This document shows, one piece after another, positions 1 to 5,978 of a stretch of 5,978 bases of DNA. A program made the position numbers and the translations under genes. The notes beneath the pieces were generated by a model. It was not told the DNA's origin. It searched no databases and saw only the letters and a program-made list of their open reading frames with translations. Every line of letters starts with the position of its first letter. Positions within the stretch are counted from its first letter, which is position 1. Source of the stretch: an uncultured Eubacteriales bacterium (GTDB lineage: Bacteria > Bacillota_A > Clostridia > Christensenellales > Aristaeellaceae); NCBI GenBank assembly GCA_902766515.1, contig CACXEB010000190.1:1-5978 (forward strand), read 5' to 3'.

Positions 1-319
1 CTACGACGACCGGGAGCTGAAGAAGGCGCTGGCCGGCATGAAGGGCTACACGCTGCAGCGCTACAAGGGGCTCGGCGAGATGAACCCGGAGCAGCTGTGG
101 GAGACAACCATGGACCGCAGCCACCGCAAGCTGATGCAGGTCACCCTGGAGGACGCCGCCGCCGCCGAGCAGATGGTGTCCCTGCTGATGGGCGACCGGG
201 TGGATCCGCGGCGCGAGTACATCATCGAGCACGCGGACTTCAACAAGGCGGACAACTTTGACGCCTCGCACGGCGTGCGCCACGCGGACATCCTGAAGCC
301 GGTGGCGGCGGCGCAGTGA
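1..319 (+). CDS. Type IIA DNA topoisomerase subunit B (GyrB/ParE family), C-terminal fragment
   Basis: This is the 3' end of a gene whose 5' part lies outside the window; the frame is read from base 2 and stops at TGA 317-319. The visible ~105 residues carry the family's C-terminal signature: [20 protein letters not shown], followed by an [13 protein letters not shown] block. This segment belongs to the TOPRIM/C-terminal part of the ATPase subunit, which pairs with GyrA/ParC to pass one DNA duplex through another. The end is not the short NLD(I/V)-type ending typical of GyrB. Instead it has about 30 extra residues ([15 protein letters not shown]...KPVAAAQ), which makes me favour a ParE-like second copy over the main gyrB. 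I cannot decide this without the N-terminus. No gyrA/parC follows. The stop overlaps the GTG start of the next gene (GTGA, 316-319), suggesting translational coupling. The family call is very safe; the paralogue is not. Confidence 0.93.
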   Translation, partial: YDDRELKKALAGMKGYTLQRYKGLGEMNPEQLWETTMDRSHRKLMQVTLEDAAAAEQMVSLLMGDRVDPRREYIIEHADFNKADNFDASHGVRHADILKPVAAAQ

Positions 320-747
320 TCCTGAAGCAGACGGGCGAGACGCCGGGCAGCCCCGACGGCAGCCGGATGCGGACGGTCAGCTATGACATCCTGGCGGACG
401 GGACGCGGGTCGGGACGTGCGAGCTCAGGCCGGAGGTGACCTGGGCGACACCCCTCAGCGGGCAGATCGCCTATACGGTGTTTCCGCCCTGGCGCGGCCG
501 GGGCTATGGGACGGAGGCGGTCCGGCTGCTGTGCCGGGAGGCGTGCCGCCGGGGGATGGCCGGGCTGACCGCGACCTGCCGCCCGGAGAATGCCGCTTCC
601 CGGCGGACCCTGGAGAAGGCCGGGGCGCGGCTGGCGGGCATCCGGCGCGTGCCGCCGGCGCATCCGCTCCGCCGTGCCGGCTGTGACCGGCTGTGCGCGT
701 ACGTATTGCCGCTTGGTGCGGCTGAAAATGAGGAGGAAGGGTTATGA
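316..747 (+). CDS. GNAT family N-acetyltransferase
   Basis: This 143-residue protein transfers an acetyl group from acetyl-CoA to an amine; the acceptor is unknown. The acetyl-CoA motif A is clear: [17 protein letters not shown], with R60-x-x-G63-x-G65 matching the (R/Q)xxGx(G/A) pyrophosphate loop. The later [16 protein letters not shown] block (around residues 91-106) is the usual motif B region of RimJ/RimL-like and Acetyltransf_3-type GNATs. The length is normal for a single-domain, cytoplasmic GNAT. I chose the GTG at 316 because it overlaps the upstream stop as GTGA and because the N-terminal residues ([11 protein letters not shown]...) resemble, from memory, related clostridial GNATs. 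ATG 367 is the alternative; it removes 17 residues and has no Shine-Dalgarno. The stop TGA 745-747 overlaps the xylanase ATG as ATGA. Some sublineages of this GNAT type sit near sugar-metabolism genes, but nothing here fixes the substrate. Confidence 0.88.
   Translation: MILKQTGETPGSPDGSRMRTVSYDILADGTRVGTCELRPEVTWATPLSGQIAYTVFPPWRGRGYGTEAVRLLCREACRRGMAGLTATCRPENAASRRTLEKAGARLAGIRRVPPAHPLRRAGCDRLCAYVLPLGAAENEEEGL
731..736 (+). promoter_or_regulatory. Ribosome binding site of the xylanase gene
   Basis: AGGAGG lies 7 bases before ATG 744, inside the 3' end of the GNAT gene. It is a near-perfect Shine-Dalgarno and supports ATG 744 as the start. The xylanase can therefore be initiated independently as well as by coupling through the ATGA overlap. 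Confidence 0.85.
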
Positions 748-2279
748 AACGGATCACTGCGCTGCTGACGGCGCTCGCGCTCCTGATGGGCGTGATTGCC
801 CTGGCGGAGGACGCGGTCAATTACAAGTCGGACTTTTCCGCCGGAACGGACGGCTGGTACGCCCGCAGCGCCGGGGGCGCGTCCGTATCGGTGACGGAGG
901 AGAAAACGCTGGCGATCACAGGCCGTTCGGAGAACTGGCATTCCATGGGCCGCGACTTCGCCCTGACTGCGGGGGAGCGGTACAAGGTGCGCGTGCTCGT
1001 CCGGCAGACGGAGGTACAGGCGACCCGGCTGATCCTGTCCGTCGCCCATAGCCGCGGCGGCCAGGAAACCTACGAGAACATCACGTCCGCCGCCGTCCCC
1101 AGGGACAGGTGGACCGAGCTGAGCGCCATGTACCTGGCCGGCGATTACGATCGCTTCGTGCTGTATGTGGAGACCGGCGACGCCCCGTCGCTGTCGTATG
1201 AGATCAAGGATTTCTCTGTCGAGTGGCGGAAGACGGAAACCTGGCCGGCCGGGGAAAGCGGTTCGGCGCTGCCGTCCCTCAAGGACGCTTACGCGCCCTA
1301 TTTCCGGCTGGGCACGTCGGTGACCCGCAACGAGGCCATGTCAGCCACCCGGATGCATTTCTGCCGGGAACAGTTCAACATCCTGACCCCGGGCAATGAG
1401 CTGAAGCCGGACAGCGTCCTGGATGTGGCGGCCAGCCGGAAGCTGGCGGCGGAGGACGATACCGCGGTCGCGGTGCACTTCACGGCGGCGACCCCGATGC
1501 TGAACTTCGCCAAGGCCAACGGCATCCCCGTGCACGGCCATACGCTGGTATGGCACAGCCAGACGCCGGAAGCTTTCTTCCATGTGGGCTACGATACGTC
1601 GAAGCCGTACGTCACCCGCGAGGTCATGCTGGCCCGGCTGGAGCATTACATTTCGGCGGTCATGTCCTGGACGGAGGAACACTATCCCGGCGTCATCGTA
1701 TCCTGGGACGTGGTCAACGAAGCGGTGGATGACGGCAAGACCACCCTGCGGACCTCCTCCAGGTGGCTGGCCATCGTGGGCGGGGACTACGTCCTCAAGG
1801 CGTTCGAACTGGCCCGCAAGTACGCCCCGGAAGGCGTACTGCTGTACTATAACGATTACAATACCGCGTATGAGCCCAAGCAGACCGGCATCGTCAACCT
1901 GCTCAAGCAGCTGCAGGCGGCCGGCGTGGTGGACGGCTACGGCTTCCAGATGCACCATGACATCAGGCAGCCCAGCTTCTCGGCCATCTCGGCGTCCTTC
2001 AAACGGATCGCGGCGCTGGGCCTCCGGCTGCGCATCAGCGAGCTGGATGTGACGGTGCCTGCCTCGACGGCGGCCAACTTTGAAGCCCAGGCGAAGCTGT
2101 ACGGGCTGGTCATGCGGCTGGCCCTCTCCTATGCCGACCAGGTGGAGGCGGTGCAGGTCTGGGGCATCACGGACGACCTGAGCTGGCGCGCTACCCAGTA
2201 TCCGCTGCTGTTCAACGGCAACATGACGCCCAAGCCCGCCTTTTACGCGGTGCTGGAGGCGGCGGAACAGGCGAAGTGA
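744..2279 (+). CDS. Secreted endo-1,4-beta-xylanase, GH10, with N-terminal CBM22/CBM4_9-like domain
   Basis: This 511-residue extracellular enzyme is predicted to cleave internal beta-1,4 bonds of xylan with retention of configuration. Residues 1-21 are a signal peptide (Lys/Arg start, hydrophobic core, ALA|E cleavage site). Residues ~26-161 look like a beta-sandwich carbohydrate-binding module of the CBM22/CBM_4_9 type (FSAGTDGWYARS at the start, YENITSAAVPRDRWTELS, LYVETGD, ending in the strand YEIKDFSVEW). Residues ~179-509 are the GH10 barrel: NELKPDSV, GHTLVWHSQTP, then SWDVVNEAVDD with the acid/base Glu326, YYNDYN, GFQMHHD, RISELDV with the nucleophile Glu433, and VWGITDDLSWR. All core catalytic motifs are present, so activity is likely. 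I see no anchor, dockerin or SLH domain, so it is probably freely secreted. It overlaps the GNAT stop upstream and prfA downstream. No sugar transporter or regulator is adjacent. Xylan is the likely substrate; other beta-1,4 glycans are possible. Confidence 0.96.
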   Translation: MKRITALLTALALLMGVIALAEDAVNYKSDFSAGTDGWYARSAGGASVSVTEEKTLAITGRSENWHSMGRDFALTAGERYKVRVLVRQTEVQATRLILSVAHSRGGQETYENITSAAVPRDRWTELSAMYLAGDYDRFVLYVETGDAPSLSYEIKDFSVEWRKTETWPAGESGSALPSLKDAYAPYFRLGTSVTRNEAMSATRMHFCREQFNILTPGNELKPDSVLDVAASRKLAAEDDTAVAVHFTAATPMLNFAKANGIPVHGHTLVWHSQTPEAFFHVGYDTSKPYVTREVMLARLEHYISAVMSWTEEHYPGVIVSWDVVNEAVDDGKTTLRTSSRWLAIVGGDYVLKAFELARKYAPEGVLLYYNDYNTAYEPKQTGIVNLLKQLQAAGVVDGYGFQMHHDIRQPSFSAISASFKRIAALGLRLRISELDVTVPASTAANFEAQAKLYGLVMRLALSYADQVEAVQVWGITDDLSWRATQYPLLFNGNMTPKPAFYAVLEAAEQAK

Positions 2280-3352
2280 TGGACGGAAGGCTGCTGGAGG
2301 AGCACTTCGGCCAGCTCACCGCCCGCTATGAGGAGCTGAGCGTTGACGCCGAGCAGAATGAGGTCATCATGGACGTGCCGCGCTACCAGCGCACGCTCCG
2401 GGAGCTCAAGCAGCTGGAGCCCGCGGTGCTGGCCTGGCAGCGCTATCAGGCGCTGGAACAGCAGATCGCCGGGGCGGAGGAGCTGCGCGAGGACCCGGAG
2501 TTCCGGCAGGAGGCCATTGAGGAATTGCGGACCCTGACGGCCGAGCGCGAGCAGCTGACGGAGGACCTGCGCCTGTACCTGATCCCGCGGGACGAGAACG
2601 ACGACCGCAGCGTCATCCTGGAGATCCGGCCCGGTGCGGGCGGGGATGAGGCGGCGCTGTTCGCCGGCCTGCTCATGCGCATGTACGTGCGCTACGCGGA
2701 GCGCCACGGCTACCGGGTGGAGCCGATCAACACCGTGGATACGGAACTGGGCGGCATCAAGGAAGCCGTCTTCCTGCTGAACGGGGTGGGGGCGTTTTCG
2801 CGGCTCAAGTTTGAGAGCGGCGTGCACCGCAGCCAGCGCGTTCCGGTCACGGAAACGGCCGGCCGCATCCATACCAGCACGGCGACCGTGGCCGTCCTTC
2901 CGGAGGCGGAGGACGTGGAGGTCAATATCGCCGACGGGGATATCCGCATCGACACCTACCGCGCCTCCGGCCATGGCGGGCAGTACATCAACCGGACCGA
3001 CTCCGCGGTGCGCATCACGCACCTGCCGACCGGCCTGGTGGTCACCTGCCAGGATGAGAAGAGCCAACTCAAGAACAAGGAGCAGGCCATGAAGGTGCTG
3101 AAGAGCCGCCTGTATGACCTGTACCGCACCGAGCAGGACGCCGCCTATGCCGCCAACCGCCGCGCCCAGGTGGGCACAGGGGAGCGGAACGAGCGCATCC
3201 GCACCTATAATTTTCACGAGAGCCGGGTCACGGACCACCGGATCGGCCTGACACTGTACAAGCTGAACGCGATCCTCGACGGCGACCTGGACGAGCTGAT
3301 CGACGCCCTGACGGCGGACGAACAGCGCCGGAAGCTGGAAGCGCTGTCGTAA
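2279..3352 (+). CDS. prfA: Peptide chain release factor 1 (RF1)
   Basis: RF1 reads UAA and UAG in the ribosomal A site and triggers peptide release. The protein is 357 residues, a typical RF1 length. The PxT codon-recognition motif is PVT at residues 189-191 (RVPVTE); RF2 would have SPF there. The catalytic GGQ is at 233-235, the same numbering as E. coli RF1, with Gln235 the expected PrmC methylation site. Other conserved blocks are [14 protein letters not shown] (ribosome-facing domain) and [19 protein letters not shown] near the C-terminus. Unusually, the residue before GGQ is His (SGHGGQYIN), where I expect GAGGQHVN/GAGGQHIN. I prefer ATG 2279, which overlaps the xylanase TGA by one base. 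GTG 2276, with a four-base GTGA overlap, would add one residue. The Shine-Dalgarno is weak, so translation probably depends on reinitiation after the xylanase. The gene ends in TAA. No prmC follows it. Confidence 0.97.
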   Translation: MDGRLLEEHFGQLTARYEELSVDAEQNEVIMDVPRYQRTLRELKQLEPAVLAWQRYQALEQQIAGAEELREDPEFRQEAIEELRTLTAEREQLTEDLRLYLIPRDENDDRSVILEIRPGAGGDEAALFAGLLMRMYVRYAERHGYRVEPINTVDTELGGIKEAVFLLNGVGAFSRLKFESGVHRSQRVPVTETAGRIHTSTATVAVLPEAEDVEVNIADGDIRIDTYRASGHGGQYINRTDSAVRITHLPTGLVVTCQDEKSQLKNKEQAMKVLKSRLYDLYRTEQDAAYAANRRAQVGTGERNERIRTYNFHESRVTDHRIGLTLYKLNAILDGDLDELIDALTADEQRRKLEALS

Positions 3353-3390
3353 GGCGTCCCCCGAAGGATTCCCTGGTGCATTCCCCCCAT

Positions 3391-3407
3391 CCACCGTTTG
3401 ACGGAGG
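3391..3407 (+). repeat. Small imperfect hairpin overlapping the moxR ribosome binding site
   Basis: CCACCGT and ACGGAGG can pair around a TTG loop: four perfect pairs (CCGT 3394-3397 with ACGG 3401-3404), one A-A mismatch, then two more G-C pairs. The right arm contains the GGAGG Shine-Dalgarno. The structure is short with a tight loop, so it may be chance in GC-rich DNA. Confidence 0.35.
3403..3407 (+). promoter_or_regulatory. Ribosome binding site of the MoxR gene (decides the start)
   Basis: GGAGG lies 5 bases before ATG 3413. This fixes the start at ATG 3413 and argues against the in-frame TTG at 3398, which lies upstream of the Shine-Dalgarno. Confidence 0.85.
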
Positions 3408-3412
3408 TCTGT

Positions 3413-4360
3413 ATGCAGTGCGCTGACATCGCCGCCCTGGCGGGGCGGATCAGGGACAATATCTCCCGCGTGGTCGTGGGCAAGACAGACATGATCGACC
3501 TGCTGCTGGCGGCCGTGCTGGCCCGCGGCCATGTGCTGCTGGAGGATGTGCCGGGCACGGGCAAAACGGTGACGGCCCGCAGCTTTGCAAAGTCGATCGG
3601 TGGGGTGTTTTCCCGCATCCAGTTCACGCCGGACCTGCTGCCGGCGGACATCACCGGCACCCGCGTCTACCGGCCGGACCAGGGCGAGTTCGTCTTCCAT
3701 CCGGGGCCGGTGTTTGCCAATATCCTGCTGGCGGATGAAATCAACCGGGCGACGCCGCGGACCCAGAGCGCCCTCCTGGAGTGCATGGAGGAGCGCCAGG
3801 TGACCGACGGCGGGGTGACCCGGCTGCTGCCGGATCCGTTCCTCGTCGTCGCGACCCAGAACCCGATCGAGATCCAGGGCACCTTCCCGCTGCCCGAGGC
3901 GCAGCTGGACCGTTTCCTGATGCGGCTCACGCCCGGTTACCCGGACCATGGCGAGGCGCTGCGCATCCTGGACCGGTTTCTCCGGGAGGAGCCGCTGCAG
4001 ACGCTGGAGGCTGTCTGCGGGTGCGATGCCCTGGCGGAGGCCCAGCGGGCCCTGCCCCAGTGCGAGGTGGACGGGAGCGTGCGGGGCTATATCGCGGACC
4101 TGTGCGAGGCGACCCGCAAGGACGACCGGGCGCAGCTGGGGGTCAGCCCCCGCGGGATGCTTGCGCTGATGCGGGCAGCCCAGGCGTACGCGGTCATCCA
4201 GGGACGCGCCTATGTGGTGCCGGACGATGTGCAGCGCGTGGCGGTGCCCGTGCTGGCCCACCGCGTCATCTCGCGGGGCTACGGCGCCCAGGCCGCCGCG
4301 GGGCAGCAGATCGTCCGGGACGCCGTGGCCGCCGTGCCGGTGCCGACCGAAACCAGATGA
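3413..4360 (+). CDS. MoxR family AAA+ ATPase
   Basis: This 315-residue cytoplasmic ATPase is of the MoxR type, thought to act as a chaperone in assembling or activating partner proteins, often with DUF58 and VWA-domain proteins. Walker A is EDVPGTGKT with Lys51 and Thr52. Walker B is ILLADEINRA with Asp108-Glu109. Sensor 1 is VVATQNP with Asn150. LDRFLMR has Arg167 in the arginine-finger region, and the FPLPEAQLDRF block is characteristic of MoxR. The C-terminal third (from about residue 225, SPRGMLALMRAAQAYA and VVPDDVQRVAVPVLAHR) is the AAA lid domain. The length is normal and all nucleotide-binding residues are present. The start ATG 3413 is set by GGAGG five bases upstream. The stop TGA is separated by one base from the ATG of the DUF58 gene, so the two are almost certainly co-translated. 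The role in this organism is not visible from the sequence. Confidence 0.95.
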   Translation: MQCADIAALAGRIRDNISRVVVGKTDMIDLLLAAVLARGHVLLEDVPGTGKTVTARSFAKSIGGVFSRIQFTPDLLPADITGTRVYRPDQGEFVFHPGPVFANILLADEINRATPRTQSALLECMEERQVTDGGVTRLLPDPFLVVATQNPIEIQGTFPLPEAQLDRFLMRLTPGYPDHGEALRILDRFLREEPLQTLEAVCGCDALAEAQRALPQCEVDGSVRGYIADLCEATRKDDRAQLGVSPRGMLALMRAAQAYAVIQGRAYVVPDDVQRVAVPVLAHRVISRGYGAQAAAGQQIVRDAVAAVPVPTETR

Positions 4361-4361
4361 T

Positions 4362-5438
4362 ATGGACTTCCTGCTGATCGTTGCGGTCTTCCTGATCATG
4401 GCCATCATCCAGGCCTGGCTGGTGGCCCGGTTTGGCATGCGCGGCTTTTCGTACCGCCGTGCCCTGTCCCGGACCGAGGCGTATGAGGGCGACCGGGTGG
4501 AGCTGATCGAGGTGATCGGCAACCGGAGTCTGTTTTTTCTTCCCTGGGTGCGCCTGGAGACGCGGGTCCCGCCGGCCTTCGGCTTCCATACCCGGGAGGA
4601 GGTCGAGATCCGCGGCGGGCACTACCACAAGAGCGTGTTCACCCTGCTGCCCTACTCCCAGGTAACGCGCCGGCACCATGTGGTCCTGGGCCACCGGGGC
4701 CATTACCGGCTGCACCACGCATCCCTGACGGCGAGCGATCTGCTGGGCATGCGGCTGGTCTCGCGGGAACTGGACGCGCCCGCCGAAATCTATGTCTATC
4801 CCCGGCTGCTGCCGGAGCGGGACATTATGTTTCCCTCTTCGAGGGCGCAGGGCGATATCAGCGTGCGGCGCTGGATCCAGCCCGATCCCTTCCTGGTCAA
4901 CGGCATCCGCGGCTACCGCGCGGGCGACCCGGAGCGCGACATCCACTGGGCCGCGACCGCCCGGGTAGGGGAGCTGCAGGTCAAGACGCATGATTTCACG
5001 TCCGATCCGCGGCTGATGGTGCTGATCAACGGCCAGAAGACCGAGGACCAGTGGGGCAGCCTCATGGAGTATGAGCAGCAGCGGATCGAATACGCGATCT
5101 CACTGGCCGCTTCCATGTGCGTCTACGCGCTGCGGCACGGGATGGAAGCCGGCTTTGCCGCGAGCATGCCCCTGGACGAGGGGGAGGAATGCGCCTGCCT
5201 GCTGCCGGGGCGCGGCGCGGGCTGGGAGCAGACCCTGCTCTGCGCCTTCGCGGCCCTGCAGATCCGGCTGCTGCGGAGCTTTCCGACTTTCCTCGAACAG
5301 CTGCCGCGGCTGACCGGTGCGGACATCGTCATCCTTTCCTGCTATGACAGCCCGGAGATCCGCGAACGGATGCGCCAGCTGCGCCTGCTGGGCAACAGCG
5401 TGACGCTGCGGCTGCTGGAGGAGGTGCCGGATGCGTAG
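4362..5438 (+). CDS. DUF58 domain-containing protein, membrane-anchored
   Basis: This 358-residue protein is the usual partner of MoxR ATPases; its biochemical role is undefined. Residues ~2-22 (FLLIVAVFLIMAIIQAW) form one membrane segment, where many relatives have two. A beta-rich stretch follows (YEGDRVELIEVIGNRSLFFLPWVRLE). The DUF58 signature lies at ~181-208: GIRGYRAGDPERDIHWAATA with R183, Y185, D189, R192, H195 and W196, followed by GELQVK. The C-terminal part resembles a VWA-like fold (RLMVLING near 220, ADIVILSCYDSPE near the end). Residues 76-119 contain nine histidines, which is unusually dense. The start is ATG 4362, one base after the moxR stop (TGATATG). The reading frame stays open upstream into moxR, but starting there would put a GC-rich nonsense peptide before the membrane segment. 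There is no Shine-Dalgarno, so translation is probably coupled to moxR. The 3' end overlaps the next gene by eight bases. Confidence 0.92.
   Translation: MDFLLIVAVFLIMAIIQAWLVARFGMRGFSYRRALSRTEAYEGDRVELIEVIGNRSLFFLPWVRLETRVPPAFGFHTREEVEIRGGHYHKSVFTLLPYSQVTRRHHVVLGHRGHYRLHHASLTASDLLGMRLVSRELDAPAEIYVYPRLLPERDIMFPSSRAQGDISVRRWIQPDPFLVNGIRGYRAGDPERDIHWAATARVGELQVKTHDFTSDPRLMVLINGQKTEDQWGSLMEYEQQRIEYAISLAASMCVYALRHGMEAGFAASMPLDEGEECACLLPGRGAGWEQTLLCAFAALQIRLLRSFPTFLEQLPRLTGADIVILSCYDSPEIRERMRQLRLLGNSVTLRLLEEVPDA
5417..5424 (+). promoter_or_regulatory. Ribosome binding site of the 3'-most membrane protein gene
   Basis: GGAGGAGG lies 6 bases before ATG 5431, inside the end of the DUF58 gene. Its position favours ATG 5431 over the in-frame ATG at 5440. 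Confidence 0.8.
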
Positions 5439-5978
5439 CATGAAGCTCCTGAGACATCTCTTCTATGGCCTGGGCCTCCTTCTGGTCCCGATGCCGGTCT
5501 TTCTGCTGATCGGCACTGCTGTGGGCGTGGATGCCGCGATGCTGCTTCCGCTCCTCGCGGCGCTGCTGCTGGCAGCCGGCATCCATGGGCTGAAGCCCAG
5601 GCTGCGCCTGCCCTGTGTGCTGCTGAGTGCCGCGGCCTGCGCGGGGCTCGCCTGGGCCCTGCCGGCGCAGACCCCTGCGGGACACTGGGTCTGCGTGAGT
5701 GCCGCGGCGCTGGCGGCGGCGCTGTATCCGCGGTACGTCGGGACCTTCTTCAGCGGTGAATTGCACACGGCGGTCTGGTATGCGGTGCTGGCGGTGGACG
5801 CTGCCGCATGGGTGGCCGGCGCGCTGATGAGCCTGCCGCAGATCGGCGGGATGCTTCGGCCCTTTACCTGGGGCTACTGCGTCTACATGATCTTCGCGCT
5901 GGGGCTGGAGTCCCTGCACGACGGGGCAGGGCGCGCGCCATCCCGGAGCATGCTGCTCAAAAACCTGGGCGCGGGCGC
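5431..5978 (+). CDS. Multi-pass membrane protein of the MoxR-DUF58 cluster, 3' truncated by window end
   Basis: The frame is open from ATG 5431 to the window end (182 residues seen, no stop). I do not recognise the family. The sequence is strongly hydrophobic, with about six probable membrane segments at residues ~11-30, 35-52, 60-78, 86-100, 111-134 and 145-162. The loops between them are short, with basic residues such as KPRLR at 55-59, and a more polar stretch begins near residue 163. It overlaps the DUF58 stop by eight bases and has a strong GGAGGAGG ribosome binding site, so it is a real gene in the same operon. In Firmicutes, MoxR-DUF58 pairs are often followed by membrane proteins, some fused to a transglutaminase-like domain. 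This could be the membrane part of such a protein, or a small stand-alone partner; the missing C-terminus would decide. Cysteines at 62, 70, 88 and 150 lie in or near membrane segments. Confidence 0.85.
   Translation, partial: MRSMKLLRHLFYGLGLLLVPMPVFLLIGTAVGVDAAMLLPLLAALLLAAGIHGLKPRLRLPCVLLSAAACAGLAWALPAQTPAGHWVCVSAAALAAALYPRYVGTFFSGELHTAVWYAVLAVDAAAWVAGALMSLPQIGGMLRPFTWGYCVYMIFALGLESLHDGAGRAPSRSMLLKNLGAG

Larger units (their letters stand above)
3353..3412 (+). other. Intergenic spacer between prfA and the moxR cluster
   Basis: This 60-base gap is the only real non-coding stretch in the window. It has a C-rich middle (GCATTCCCCCCATCC), no T-run and no convincing terminator. No paired -35/-10 elements are visible. 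Its 3' end holds the moxR Shine-Dalgarno and a small imperfect inverted repeat around it. The three downstream genes may be read through from prfA, or driven by a promoter inside prfA that I cannot identify. Confidence 0.6.

Noticed and set aside
367..369. ATG 367 as the GNAT start
   Set aside because: There is no Shine-Dalgarno before it, while GTG 316 forms the GTGA overlap and keeps N-terminal residues that look family-typical. It remains possible.
61..663. A 200-codon minus-strand frame opposite the topoisomerase end and the GNAT gene
   Set aside because: It is Arg/Pro/Ala-rich with no motif, opposite two genes with clear family signatures; an antisense shadow.
3206..3211. A perfect TATAAT hexamer near the end of prfA, a possible -10 box for the moxR cluster
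   Set aside because: No -35-like hexamer at 16-18 bases upstream and no TG extension. The bases encode the conserved RF1 residues Thr-Tyr-Asn-Phe, which explains the hexamer.
3353..3390. An intrinsic terminator after prfA
   Set aside because: There is no stable stem followed by a T-run; the stretch is C-rich and unstructured by eye.
3398..3403. TTGACG before moxR as a -35 promoter element
   Set aside because: The matching -10 position falls inside the moxR coding region (around 3421) and shows no -10-like sequence.
3398..3412. TTG at 3398 as the moxR start codon
   Set aside because: The GGAGG Shine-Dalgarno lies downstream of it and is ideally spaced for ATG 3413.
4212..4361. Extending the DUF58 protein upstream to 4212
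   Set aside because: The extra 50 residues are Arg/Cys/Pro/Trp-rich out-of-frame translation of the MoxR C-terminus. ATG 4362 starts directly at the expected N-terminal membrane segment.
2243..4522. A 759-codon open frame on the minus strand across prfA, moxR and the start of the DUF58 gene
   Set aside because: It lies entirely opposite three well-identified genes. Its product is a low-complexity mix rich in Arg, Gln, His, Gly and Asp with no recognisable domain. GC-rich codon use commonly leaves such long antisense frames free of stops.

Overview
This is a GC-rich window (about two thirds G+C by eye) that is densely packed with genes, all on the + strand. I count seven coding regions. The first and last are cut by the window edges. 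The longest non-coding gap is about 60 bases. The protein sequences (type IIA topoisomerase B subunit with the [10 protein letters not shown] motif, RF1, a clostridial-looking GH10 xylanase with a CBM22-like domain, and strong AGGAGG-type ribosome binding sites) suggest a GC-rich anaerobic member of the Clostridia/Firmicutes from a plant-fibre habitat such as a gut or rumen. That assignment is inferred from protein flavour; there is no rRNA here to confirm it.

Layout. Bases 1-319 are the C-terminal end of a GyrB/ParE-type topoisomerase subunit. It overlaps by four bases a GNAT acetyltransferase (316-747), which overlaps by four bases a secreted GH10 endo-xylanase (744-2279). The xylanase overlaps the start of prfA, peptide chain release factor 1 (2279-3352; a GTG at 2276 is an alternative start). 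A 60-base spacer follows. Then comes a second tight cluster: a MoxR-type AAA+ ATPase (3413-4360), a DUF58 protein (4362-5438), and a multi-pass membrane protein (5431 to beyond the window end).

How they work together. The first four genes look like one translationally coupled transcription unit with unrelated jobs: DNA topology, small-molecule or protein acetylation, extracellular xylan breakdown and translation termination. The last three form the widely distributed MoxR-DUF58-membrane protein module, thought to act in chaperone-like assembly or maturation at the cell envelope. The function of this module is poorly defined in most bacteria.

I see no mobile element, CRISPR array, tRNA/rRNA, riboswitch or convincing intrinsic terminator. 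I did not find a clearly novel system. The more interesting points are the xylanase embedded by stop-start overlaps between housekeeping genes, the GHGGQ variant in RF1, a small hairpin enclosing the moxR ribosome binding site, and the unrecognised membrane protein at the 3' end.
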